Positions 31,502 to 41,737 of a stretch of DNA of 64,000 bases are shown one piece after another; the stretch's first letter is position 1, and every line of letters starts with the position of its first letter. The position numbers and the translations under genes are program-made. Source of the DNA: Ryuthela nishihirai (Eukaryota > Arthropoda > Arachnida > Araneae > Heptathelidae); the NCBI GenBank assembly GCA_038380435.1, contig JAWZYU010000011.1, positions 77,993,501 to 78,057,500 on the forward strand. Direction: 5' to 3'. The notes below the pieces were generated by a model. It was not told where the DNA came from. It saw nothing but the letters and a program-made list of their open reading frames with translations, and made no database searches.

Positions 31502-33430
31502 TTACCCCTGGAACAGAGAGTAGGCTGATACCCCTATAGTTATCACAAGAACTGCGATCACCTTTTTTGAAAATAGGGATAATAATAGCTCTGGTAAAAT
31601 TTTAGGAACCATGCCTTTATCATAAAAGTTATTCAAAATTTCAGTCATCCAAGTGGTAACCGAAACATTCCCAGCTCTGAGCATTTCTGTAGTAATTTCA
31701 TCTACCCCTGGGGATTTATGAAGTTTAAGTTTAGAGATAGCCAAAATAACTTCAGATTGTGTTATAGGGCCAACATTAAAGCTGCCAGTGCATCTATCAT
31801 CATTACAAACAATGGGAGTAGAACTAACCACATTGTTTAGAACATCACTGAAATGCTCAGCCCACCTAGTCATGACAGAATCCTCCCCTTCTATAACCTT
31901 ACCTTTTTTATCCTTCAATCTTTGTATACCTGTCCGTTTTCTACCACACAAAACATTAACTATCTGGTACAGCTCTCTGCTGTTGTGCTGTCTAACTGCT
32001 TCCTCGGCTTTGTCAGCCATACCATCAAGCCAAAGATTCTTATCAGTAGCTAACTGATCCTTTACATGTTTATTAATCTTTCTGTAATCCTTTCTATTAG
32101 GACTAGTAGGGTACTGATTAAGGACATTCCTGCAGTTCCTTCTTTCAGAAATAAGCTCAAGTGCCTTATCACTTAAATAATTCTGCCTCCTCTGCTCCTT
32201 TTTTCCTAAAAGAGTACTGTTAGTTTCCAAAAAAGCCTGTTTAAAATGGCCCCATTCTTCCTCAACTTCAGTATTAAGCAAACCATGACTGTCATAATGA
32301 CTAAGTAACCTATCATGGTAAGCTTTAGCTATAACTGGGTCTTTCAGAGCTTCGGTATTAAAGGTAAATTTTTTAACCCTAGCACAACACTTTTTAAGTT
32401 TAGGTTGCAACACACTTTTAACAAGGTAATGGTCAGATCCAATTTCAGCTCCCCTATATGCCCTGGTATTTCTAACAGAACTAGCCGATTTGCTGTTAAT
32501 TAATATATAATCAATCATATTCCTATGCAGCCTATCAGGTGAAACCCATGTGTATTTATGTATGTCGCGGTGTTTGTAATATGTGTTAGTTATTCTGAAA
32601 CCATTGAGTTTACTTACCTGTAGGAGATGTTGCCCATTGCCATTGCACCTACCAATACCAAAAGGGCCTATTATTCCTCCCCAAAGGTCATAGTCAGTAC
32701 CAACTTTGGCATTGAAGTCACCTAGAAGAAGGGTAATATCTCCTTTCTTGACAGAATTCAAAATATCCTGAAGTTGTCCGTAAAACCTATCCTTCTCATC
32801 CTCATCGGCATCCTCAGTGGGGGCATAACAGCAGATAACATTCAAGTCTTTAATGCTTGTCTGAAATTTTGCTGTAAGAAACCTTTCATTAATGCACTCA
32901 TATCCTAGAAGAGCATCACTAGCATGTCTGCTGAGCAGCAGACCCACGCCTTGGTGATGCTTTCCATCCTCCCTCCCTGTAAAGAGAAATTTAAAGTTAT
33001 TTTTAAGTATCTCACCTTTACCTGTCCATCTGGTCTCTTGCAAGCCTAGAATATCTAGGTTATAGCGCTGGAATTCCTGCATGAGGACATCAAGAGAATA
33101 ATCTCTATGTAATGTCCTCACATTCCACGTTCCTGCAGAGAGAAAATGATTAGTAGGATTTTTAAAGAAATTAGGTTTATTGAGATTGGTAGGGCCAACA
33201 ATATCAAACAGCCCCCTGATCGCAGGCATGGGGCAAAGACCTGTTCCTCCTCTGCTAAAGGCTGAAGTCACCGATGCTGGTAGGAACTTCAGGCACCACC
33301 TTTTCAAGTGGGCTTTTTCAAGAGCCACATGGCCTGCCTGAGACACATTACTCCAGTTTAGGCTTGACGATGCCCAACTAGCTAAGTAAGGTTCAGGTAC
33401 CTGCGATGGCCTCTGATTAGGATTATCCAC
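31502..33430 (-). pseudogene. RTE copy C ORF, part 1: N-terminal segment, endonuclease and start of RT
   Basis: 642 open codons on the minus strand. The first ~85 residues (LASWASSSLNWSNVSQAGHV ... GGTGLCPMPAIRGLF) form an N-terminal segment shared by all copies. The endonuclease follows: GTWNVRTLHRDYSLDVL, LDILGLQETRWTGKG, CCYAPTEDADEDEKDRF, LLLGDFNAKVG (catalytic D and N), YTWVSPDRLHRNMIDYIL and IGSDHYLVKS (catalytic D-H). After a basic linker comes the RT start ITTEMLRAGN. After GMVPK the frame shifts (TAAAATTTTAGG near 31596, one base fewer than other copies), so the last ~35 residues are out of frame. The true start may lie further upstream, since the frame before 33430 also carries family sequence. 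Confidence 0.92.
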
Positions 33431-34001
33431 CAGCTGATATAAGGTATCCCATGCCTCTGTTCACTTAGAGCTGGCAACCCAGAAGCAAACAGAAAACACA
33501 GCGGCAGACTCTCCCTCAACAGAGGCCCACCAGTGCAGCAAGTCCAGGATCAATAATCAAGCTCAAATCCATAAACAAGTCCAGTCTAGTAGGTATAAAT
33601 GGTCAGCACCAGGACCCTGTGAAGTTGACCACTCCTCAGCAGGGTTGAAAAAAAAGAAAAAAGTGGCCATAGATGACCAGATCAGTAGACCATACTGAAC
33701 TGGCAGCCCTCCCCTTCCGTTCCCTTCCAAAAGAGAATATCTCTTTTGAAAGGTACTAACGGCCTGCACCACGAGAAGGCGGGGTCGGACATTGGGTGCT
33801 AGACCTGGCCGGTTCTGTGCATCATCACTAGGGATTGGTGCACAGCTCTCCTTCCAGTTTATGCCTAGCTACCATTTACAGGTCCAGATTTTTTAAGATA
33901 AAAATTAGTCAACTTTAATTCCCTCCACAGGTATCCGCTGTATTTTTCCAATTAAAATAGGGTCCTCCACTTTCAAAAGGTTGGGAACTGCTTCTCTAAA
34001 T

Positions 34002-34249
34002 CATTTGCTATTTGCAGAAAACAAAGGGAGAAATAGAAAATACATGGACGATACATTTCACTTTATTACCCTTGTAAGACGACTTCAGTGGAGTGAAAAG
34101 AAGACATAGACATAAATATAGTCTCAGACAGAAAGTAGTCTGAAAAAACTTTCTTTACTATTATTTTAGAATTATCACTGAAATTTTCATTAAATCTAAC
34201 CTCATTGTAAGCTAAAGTGTTTCAATATAAAAATTTTGATTATTCCTCC
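34002..34249. other. AT-rich DNA, nothing recognised
   Basis: No gene or repeat identified. Confidence 0.45.
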
Positions 34250-34370
34250 TATTTATCAAAATATTGCGCAGTATATTTCAGCATACTCTACACTGAAGAA
34301 AGCCCGAAAAGATATTTTCAAGTAAATACATTAGAGTGAAAAATGGAATAATACTTGATATGATAATTAC
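34250..34370 (+). repeat. Short repeat, inverted relative to 41500-41615
   Basis: CTACACTGAAGAA, AAGTAAATACATTAGAGTGA and the following AAAATGGAATAAT, CTTGATATGA match the reverse complement of 41500-41615 nearly base for base. Identity unknown. A pogo-type end follows at 34377. Confidence 0.75.
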
Positions 34371-34376
34371 TTGATG

Positions 34377-34465
34377 CAGTGAAATGTCGGTATAACAAAC
34401 ACCAGAATGATGAAATATTTGGGATATAATGAAATATAATGATTTTTTTTTTCAACCCTGTGACC
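34377..34465 (+). repeat. pogo/Tigger-type terminal sequence
   Basis: CAGTGAAATGTCGGTATAAC, then GATGAAATATTTGGGATATA and ATGAAATATAATG, resembles the CAGT...GTATAACGAA ends of pogo/Tigger elements with their repeated ATATAACGAA units. No transposase of that element is attached. Confidence 0.6.
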
Positions 34466-34469
34466 AATT

Positions 34470-35090
34470 TACACTGAATGGACAAATTATTATATACACC
34501 CAATATGCAAAGCAGAAGTACTGAGTCCAGTCACAAGGGATGCTGAAACTAGCAATGCCTTTAAATAGAGCAGGTCTCTATGCATTGGAAACCAGACACG
34601 GAAAAGTAATCACGGATAAAGGCAGCGATGTAAGTGAGTTTGACCATAGCCAGATAGTAGGTTCAAGGAAGGCCAGTTGTTCAATTTCCACAACTGCTGA
34701 ACTGTTGGGATTTACATGTCAGGCCATTGTATGTATATACCAAGACTATGTGAAATATGGCAAAACTTCCAACCAGTGAGAAAAACGTGGATGTAAATGT
34801 GCAATTGATTCTCAAGGTGTGCAGAGACTGTCCCGCATCATTACAAGGAATCACACAGCTACTGTGGTGCAGATAACATCAGAATTGAATTAGGGCACAT
34901 CCACAAGCTTATGCACAAAGACTATCCGTTGTACCATGGAAAAAATAGACTATGGGAGTTGACGTCCCCATTCCTGAGTTAACGTCCCTTGTTGACTGCA
35001 AGGCACCAAAAGATTAGGCTGCAGTTTCCAAAGGTCTATGGCAACTGGAGTGCAAAGGACTGGAAACAAAACAATATATACAATGACATT
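34470..35090 (+). pseudogene. Tc1-type transposase remnant
   Basis: DNA-binding region: SEFDHSQIVGSRKASCSIST, TAELLGFTCQAIVCIYQDYV and KYGKTSNQ. Then in shifted frames come RLSRIITRNHTATVVQITSE, KTIRCTMEKIDYG and LQFPKVYGNWSAKDWKQ. This order is that of Tc1-like transposases (two helix-turn-helix units, then the start of the catalytic domain before the first Asp). The catalytic domain is absent, and stops break the frame. TACACTGAATGGACAAATTA at 34470 may be its left end. Confidence 0.85.
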
Positions 35091-35116
35091 TTAGCATCTG
35101 GTAACACTTCAATGAT

Positions 35117-35301
35117 TTAAATGCTTTGAAATATTTAACCAATCACAATGCTATGATTCATGCACTATTGTATATTGCCCAGCACACAATTTTGGCGATC
35201 TCACTGCATGGCACAGATGCTTTCTACACATGCTGGGTGTTGCCACATTTACCTAGTATAAATGAGTTCTTCAAAGCATGCATTTTATGTTTATCGTTAG
35301 T
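35117..35301 (+). repeat. 185-bp direct duplication, copy 1
   Basis: Nearly identical to 36498-36681 (TTAAATGCTTTGAAATATTT, CTATTGTATATTGCCCAGCA, CATGCTGGGTGTTGCCACAT). It carries a short open frame with no known domain. Confidence 0.85.
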
Positions 35302-35446
35302 TAACTTTAATAATTGTTTAATTGCAATGAATGTAATTAAATGTTAATTATAATTTGCTATACTTATTTGTTGTTATTGTTTTAAATTCAGTTCATTAAT
35401 TAGTTTCTTTTTATTATTAGAAGCTAATATGACATAATATGGCATG

Positions 35447-35664
35447 CAAAAAGCCGTCCCGTGGTCGAGTGGTTAGCACGCTTGGCTACTGATCTACGGG
35501 ACCTGGGTTTGAGCCCCGGGTAAGGCATGGATGTTCGTGTTGTTTTTCTGCTGAGGTCCTGCCATCCTCTCAGATCTTCTACTATGGCATATAAACTGAC
35601 AGGCTCCTGTCAGACCTCTGTGGCAAGCAGCTGCTTGAGGGGGTATTTATTTTTTTTATTATTT
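35447..35664 (+). mobile_element. SINE B, full length
   Basis: tRNA-Ser-like head with A-box-like GTGGTCGAGTGGTTAGCACG and B box GGTTTGAGCCCC. The body GGATGTTCGTGTTGTTTTTC, ACTATGGCATATAAACTGAC and GCAAGCAGCTGCTTGAGG and a T-rich tail follow. It is flanked by an 11-bp target duplication AATATGGCATG (35436-35446 and 35665-35675). The total length is 218 bp. Confidence 0.92.
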
Positions 35665-35675
35665 AATATGGCATG

Positions 35676-36497
35676 GTGTCTTTGCTGTTTCATAATGACA
35701 CAAAGATATTCTGGAGTGTGTTTGAGCATTGTGATATCATTTAAGAATTCATGGAGACATGCTTGTTAGAACTCACAGTTAAAAAAACTGCTGACTTTTT
35801 TTTAAGAGGTAAACTCTAACGCATGGCAAATTTCTTTCGTAAGGGTTATTTTATAGTATACAACTGTTGTGCCCAACTCCAGTTTGATTGGAGTAGGCAG
35901 ATGTCAAGGGCAAACAATGAAAAAGGGATGAGGGAAAATGGCATTGTGTTATCCACAGGTTTCAGCTTTCTGATGAGGATAGACCTACAGCTTCAATATG
36001 ACTTGATTGGAATTGGTATTTGCTAACATGGAGCAGCCTCTCCACTCACCTGTCCACTCTAGAGTTAAATCAAAGAATACATTCATGAAAAAACATGCTG
36101 CAACAATTTGCATGTCAATACATTTGTTCTTTTGTTATTTTTTCAGATAGCACTAAAAACTGACAATGGCAAATAGATTCATGCAGTGTGGCATAAGCCA
36201 AATTTGGCAATAGACTTTCAATTAACATGAGGGAAAGGAATCAAAATGGGCAAAAAATGCAGATACCTCATTCTCCTGAAAGCACAAAGATGGGAAGTGG
36301 GCTAAGATGACTCATGTCTTCCATGCTCTTTTCATCCAGAAGATGGCTTAATCAGAGGGCTTATTTAGGGGGGCTTAATTAATCCACTGCTTGCTTCAGG
36401 CATTCTTCCTCTCTTTTGTTCCTTGTGCATAGAGACTGGGATTAACAGGCTTAGTCCAATTGGGGGGATAAAATATATTTGGGGTGATAAATAATAG
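35676..36497. other. Unassigned DNA
   Basis: No gene recognised. ORF 35823-36026 has no known domain. Confidence 0.45.
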
Positions 36498-36681
36498 TTA
36501 AATGCTTTGAAATATTTAACTGATCACAATGCTATGAATCATGCGCTATTGTATATTGCCCAGCACACAATTTTGGCGATCTCACTGCGTGGCACAGATG
36601 CTTTCTTTACATGCTGGGTGTTGCCACATTTACCTAGCATAATGAGTTCTTTCAAAGCATGCATTTTATGTTTATCATTAG
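36498..36681 (+). repeat. 185-bp direct duplication, copy 2
   Basis: Second copy of 35117-35301, with about ten substitutions and a one-base shift in CATAATGAGTTC. The sequence after ATCATTAG diverges from copy 1. Confidence 0.85.
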
Positions 36682-37131
36682 AAATAATGATGTGTACCAA
36701 AGCAATGTGTGCCAGTGATCTGATGGCATGAGACAATTGACAGATGTGCAAGGAGCACTCCACAACCAGCAACTTGTCATGACAAAGGCAGAAACAAAAA
36801 AGCCAATTGGCAGTGTGAGGTTTCTTTGGCATCTGGTCAACTTTACATTAGCCTGTGGTGAATCATATGTTTTTCCTCTGAGGACAGTCTTGAATTCTCA
36901 TGGAAGGTTCTGGCATACAGTAGCCTGGAGAGATTCTCCTTCTGCAGCATGAATGCTGGGAGAGCAAAAGTTGAAGTACCCAGTACAGTCTTGGGAGGTG
37001 GGGGGGGGGGGGGAGATAATGAAAGCAATAAAATGGCAGACACAATCGTCCTAGATATTTTGGGTTCATATTTGCAGAAAATGTGGGCATGACACAACTA
37101 TCATAGTGTGTTTTTCATGGCAATTCATTAT
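36682..37131. other. Unassigned DNA with a G tract
   Basis: No gene recognised. A G-rich run (GGTGG then about 15 G) lies near 36997-37013. Confidence 0.45.
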
Positions 37132-37132
37132 A

Positions 37133-37391
37133 ACTAAGGGGTGGTCCAGTTGGTAGCAAGCCAGGCTTGTAATCTGCAGTTGCCAGGTTTGAGTTCCAGC
37201 TGGGTCATTGAGATTTATCTCCTTAAAACTCCCTGTCCTGCCTGCGGTCAGTAAGGGACACCGATGGGCTTGAAAAGACTGCTGTCCGTCGGATGAGACG
37301 TTAAGCCATGGCCCCATGCACGGAAGAGTCATACCCTGTGCACATTAAAGAATAAGCTAGATGGCTTTGATGTGAGGCTATCATCTGTCTT
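37133..37391 (+). mobile_element. SINE A, 3'-truncated at an RTE junction
   Basis: The head GGTGGTCCAGTTGGTAGC and B box AGGTTTGAGTTCC are both mutated. The body continues to GGCTATCATCTGTC and then changes into RTE sequence (TTCAGGATATTTTGAATTC). It is an older, diverged copy. Confidence 0.85.
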
Positions 37392-39917
37392 CAGGATATT
37401 TTGAATTCTGTCAAGAAAGGAGATATTACCCTTCTTCTAGGTGACTTCAATGCCAAAGTTGGTACTGACTCTGACCTTTGGGGAAGGGTGATAGACTCTT
37501 TGGTATTGGTAGCTGCAATGGCAATGGACAATGTCTCCTACAGGTAAGTAAACTCAATGGTTTCAGAATAACTAATACTTATTACAAACACCATGACATA
37601 CATAAATACACATGGGTTTCACCTGATGGGCTGCATAAGAATATGATTGATTATTTATTAATTAACAGCAAATGGGCTAGTTCTGTTAGGTATACCAGGT
37701 CATATAGGGGAGCTGAAATTGGATCTGACCATTACCTTGTTAAAAGTGTCTTGCAACTGAAACTTAAAAAGTGTTGTGTTAGGGTTAAAAAATTTACCTT
37801 TAATACTGAAGCTCTGAAAGACCCAGTTATAGCTAAAGCTTACCATGATAGGTTACTTAGTCATTATGACCTACTGAAGTTGAGGAAGAATGGGACCATT
37901 TTAAACAGGCTTTTTTGGAAACTATCTGTACTGTTTTAAGAAAAAAGGAGCAGAGGAGGCAAAATTATTTGAGGGATAAGGCACTTGAGCTTATTTCAGA
38001 AAGGAAGAACTGCAGGAATATCCTTAATCAATACCCTTCTAGTCCTAATAGAAAGCATCACAGAGAGCTTAATAAACGTGTAAAGGATCAGTTAGCTGCT
38101 GATAAGAATCTTTCGCTTGATGGCTTGGCTGACAAAGCCGAGGAATCAGTTAGATAACATAACAGCAGAGAGCTATACTAGATAGTTAATGTTTTATGTG
38201 GTAGAAAATGGACCAGCATAAAAGGATTGAAAGATAAACAAGGTAAGGTTATAGGTGGTGAGGATTCTGTCATGGCTAGGTGGGTTGAGCATTTCAGTGA
38301 TGTTCTAAACAATGTGGTTAGTTCTACTCCCATTGTTTGCAATGATGATAAATGCATTGGTGGCTTTAATGTTGGCTCTATAACACAATCTGAAGTTATT
38401 TTGGCTATTTCTAAACTTAAACTTCATAAATCCCCAGGTGTAGATGAAATTACTACAGAAAGGCTTAGAGCTGGGAAAGTTTTTGTTACCACTTGGATGA
38501 CTGAAATTCTGAATATCTTTTATGATAAAGCCATGGTTCCTAAGGATTTTACCAGAGCTATTGCTATCCCTATTTTCAAAAAAGGTGATCGCAGTTCTTG
38601 TGATAACTCTAGGGGTATTAGCCTACTCTCTGTTCCAGGTAAAGTTCTTTTCGTGATTGTGCTTAATAGAATTAAGAATCTGGTTGACAGTCAATTGCGT
38701 GATGAGCAATGTGGATTCAGAAGTGGTAGGGGATGTGTGGATCAGATATTTTCACTTAGGCAGATTCTTGAGAAATGTTTAGAGTTTCAGAAACCTTTGG
38801 TTGCTAGATTTGTTGATCTCAAAAAGGCTTTCGACTCTGTTGATCGTCATAATTTGTGGTTGATTGTGAAATCACATGGTATACCAGACAAGTTAGTTAA
38901 CATAATGAAAGCTCTCTATAATAACACTGAGTCATGTGTGAGAGTTGGTAAGGCTTGTAGCAATTGGTTTAGCATTACTTCTGGTGTTCGACAAGGGTGC
39001 ATTTTGTCTCCTATTCTCTTTAGTTTGGTTATTGATTATGTTATGCGAAATTCACTTCAAGGGTAAAGATTTTGGCCTTAAATGGGCTGGAGATACGAAA
39101 ATTTCTGATTTAGGTTATGCTGATGATTTAGCCCTTTTGGCAAATGATGTTGATGAGATGAACTCTTTCATTCGAGCTGTTGATGAGACTGGTAGTAGAG
39201 TAGGTTTGATTATAAACAGAGAGAAAACTAAAGTGATGAAAATTGCAGGCAGGCTGTGATTCAGTTATTCTGAATGGTTGCAGTCTTGAGCAGCTGTCAC
39301 AGTTTAATTATCTTGGGAGCTATGTAACAGATAATGGTGATGTGCGGCATGAGATTAACAGACGAATAGGGATTGCTGCCGGGACTTTTAAGAATCAATG
39401 GAGAGTGTGGAGAAATAGGCTTATACACCTAAAGACTAAAATTAGGCTGTATAATAGTTTGGTTCTTTGTAGGGTTAGTTATGGTAGTGAAACTTGGACA
39501 CTTTGTAAACAAGATAACAGGAAACTAGATGCTTTTGATTCCAGATGCTTACGCAGTATCTTGGGCATTAGGTGGTTCAACTTTGTTACTAATGATGAGG
39601 TTAGGCAAAGGAGTTTGCAACCTCCTTTAAGCAGCATATTGTGCAGAGAGAGACTCCGTTGGTTTGGCCATGTTGCCCGTATGAATAATTATAGATTGGC
39701 GAATAGGGTTATGAACAGTGTGCCTAAAGGCCTCAGAAAGAAGGGGAGACCTAGGATGCGGTGGGCAGACAATGTCAAACAGGACCTTGTTAGAATTGGT
39801 GTGCAGTAGCCAGATGCAGTAGATGTAGCTCAGGATAGACTTGCTTGGAGAAGTAAATTGCACGGTCTGGTTGGACCTCCGTAGCCCATGGCTGCCTGAG
39901 GATGATGATGATGATGA
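37392..39917 (+). mobile_element. RTE-type retrotransposon copy D, 5'-truncated
   Basis: Starts inside the endonuclease (QDILNSVKKG equivalent) and runs through the RT and C-terminal domain to a (GATGAT)n tail at about 39899-39917. It is immediately followed by copy E in the same orientation. It was probably a truncated insertion at the end of the SINE A at 37133. Confidence 0.9.
37478..39870 (+). pseudogene. RTE copy D endonuclease-RT remnant
   Basis: Frames in order: endonuclease CNGNGQCLLQVSKLNGFRIT, YTWVSPDGLHKNMIDYLLIN and IGSDHYLVKS (37478-37939); linker (37915-38157); RT VDEITTERLRAGKV, AIPIFKKGDRSSCDNSRGI, RSGRGCVDQIFSL and KAFDSVDRHNLWLIVKSHGI (38227-39066); GYADDLALLANDVDEM (38945-39259); C-terminal block GSYVTDNGDVRHEINR to RMRWADNVKQDLVRIGVQ (39243-39809), closed by TAG at 39807. 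Upstream of 37478, LLLGDFNAKVG is seen at ~37433. Four or more frame breaks; the YADD box is intact but the N terminus is gone. Confidence 0.9.
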
Positions 39918-41312
39918 TGGTTCCTAAGGATTTTACCAGAGCTATCATCATCCCTATTTTCAAAAAAGGTGATCGCAGTTCTTGTGATAACTATAGGGGT
40001 ATCATCCTACTCTCTGTTCCAGGGAAAGTGCTTTGCATGATTGTGCTTAATAGAATTAAAAATCTGGTTGACAATTAATTGCCTGATGAGCAATGTAGAT
40101 TCAGAAGTGGTAGGGGATGTGTAGATCAAAAATATTTTCACTTAGGCAGATTCTTGAGAAATGTTTAGAGTTTCAGAAACCTTTGGTTGCTAGCTTTGTT
40201 GATTTCAAAAAGGCTTTTGACTCTGTTGATCATCATATATTATGGTTAATTGTGAGATCATATGGTATACCAGACCAGAACGTAATGAAAGCTCTCTATA
40301 ATAACACCTGAGTCATGTGTGAGAGTTGATAAGGCTTGTAGCAATTGGTTTAGCATTACTTCTGGTGTTCGACAAGGGTGCATTTTGTCTCCTTTTCTCT
40401 TTAGTTTGGTTGTTGATTATGTTATGTGAAATTCATTGCAAGGGAAAGATTTTGATCTTAAATGGTCAGAAGATACGAAAATTTCCTACTTAGATTATAC
40501 TGATGATTTAGCCCTTTTGGCAAATGATGTTGATGAGATGAACTCTTTTACTTGAGCTGTTGATGAAACTGGTACTAGAGTAGGTTTGGTTATAAAAAGA
40601 GAGAAAATTAAAATGATGAAAATTGGTCAGGCAGGCTGTGATTCAGTAATCTGAATGGTTGCAATATTGAATAAATGTCATAGTTTAATTATCTTGGAAG
40701 CTATGTAACAGATAATGGTGATGTGCGGCATGAGATTAACAGACGAATAGGGATTGCTGCCTGGACTTTTAAGAATCTATGGAGATTGTGGAGAAATAGG
40801 CATATACACCTAAAGACTAAAATTAGACTGTATAACAGTTTGGTTCTTTCTAGGGTTAGTTATGGTAGTGAAACGTGCATGCTTTGTAAACAAGATAACA
40901 GGAAACTAGATGCTTTTGAATCTAGATGCTTACACAGTATCTTGGGCATTAGTTCAACTTTGTAACTAATTGGGGTGGTTCAACTTTGTAACTAATGATG
41001 AGGTTAGGCAAAGGAGTTTGCAATCTCCTTTAAGCAGCATGATGTGCAGAGTGAGATTCTGTTGGTTTGGCCATGTTGCCCATATGAATAATTATAGATT
41101 GGAAAAAAGGGTTATGAAAAGTGTGCCTAAAGGCCTCTGAAAGAAGGGGAGACCTAGGATGCGGTGGGCAGACAATGTCAAACAGGACCTTGTTAGAATT
41201 GGTGTACAATGGCCAGATGCAGCAGATGTAGCTCAGGACAGACTTGCTTGGAGAACTAAATTGTATGGTCTGGTTGGACCTCTGTAGCCCATGTCTGCTT
41301 GAGGATGATGAT
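39918..41312 (+). mobile_element. RTE-type retrotransposon copy E, 5'-truncated, in tandem with D
   Basis: Begins at the VPKDFTRAI point of the RT (TTCCTAAGGATTTTACCAGA), right at the GATGAT tail of copy D. It ends in its own GATGATGATG tail near 41305-41312. RT blocks are visible in pieces: KAFDSVDHHILWLIVRSYGI (40117-40311), SGVRQGCILSPF, a mutated catalytic loop YTDDLALLANDVDEM (near 40495) and the C-terminal block (40723-40965). It is more decayed than D. Confidence 0.88.
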
Positions 41313-41737
41313 GATGGTCCCAGAGTAAGCTAAGCTCAATTGTCCCAGACAAAGCTTGCTAGCATTGTATTGTTACCACTTTTTCTTAGGTTTTTTTGCA
41401 GATTCCCAGAAGTCTAAATTTTCTGTTTATGATGTTTTAACTGTGATTCTCAACCTCATCCAACATAATCATAATACCATCATCATATCAAGTGATAGAT
41501 TTTTTTTATGTCATATCAAGGATTATTGCATTTTTCACTCTAATGTATTTACTTAAAAATACATTTTCAGGCATTCTTCAGTGTAGAGAGTGTTAAAATA
41601 TATAGTACAAAAAATTCACAGACTTGCATAGGTTGTAGACTGTTCAAATTGTAATGTTTTTGGTCCATAACCCAACTTTTCCTATATCCCTGTAGTCTCT
41701 CTGACAGATTTACCAGTCATAGCATTCTTAAGAAATT
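41313..41737. other. Unassigned DNA containing an inverted duplicate of 34250-34370
   Basis: 41500-41615 is the inverted counterpart of 34250-34370 (CACTCTAATGTATTTACTTA, TTCTTCAGTGTAGAG). The rest is not recognised. Confidence 0.65.

Larger units (their letters stand above)
30226..33894 (-). mobile_element. RTE-type retrotransposon copy C, full length, youngest-looking
   Basis: Exact 12-bp target duplication AAGATAAAAATT (30214-30225 and 33895-33906) bounds a 3,669-bp element. The 3' end is (CATCAT)n on the plus strand, i.e. a GATGAT repeat tail typical of RTE elements. It lies inside the hAT element. Its single ORF is interrupted by only two frameshifts and one nonsense change, making it the least decayed RTE copy in the window and a good reference for the family. 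Confidence 0.95.
27093..33993 (+). mobile_element. hAT (ZBED5/Charlie-like) transposon with a nested RTE
   Basis: The left end CAGCAGTTCCCAACCTGTGG and the right end (reverse complement AAGCAGTTCCCAACCTTTTG) are matching terminal inverted repeats. They are flanked by an exact 8-bp target duplication CTCTAAAT (27085-27092 and 33994-34001), the size expected for hAT. The interior holds a ~0.9-kb inverted repeat, a coding-like spacer, a ZBED5-like transposase C terminus (29464-30063), and RTE copy C (30226-33894) with its own duplication. Without the RTE the element would be about 3.2 kb. Transposition of this copy by its own protein is impossible because the N-terminal and central transposase are not recognisable. 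Confidence 0.9.
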
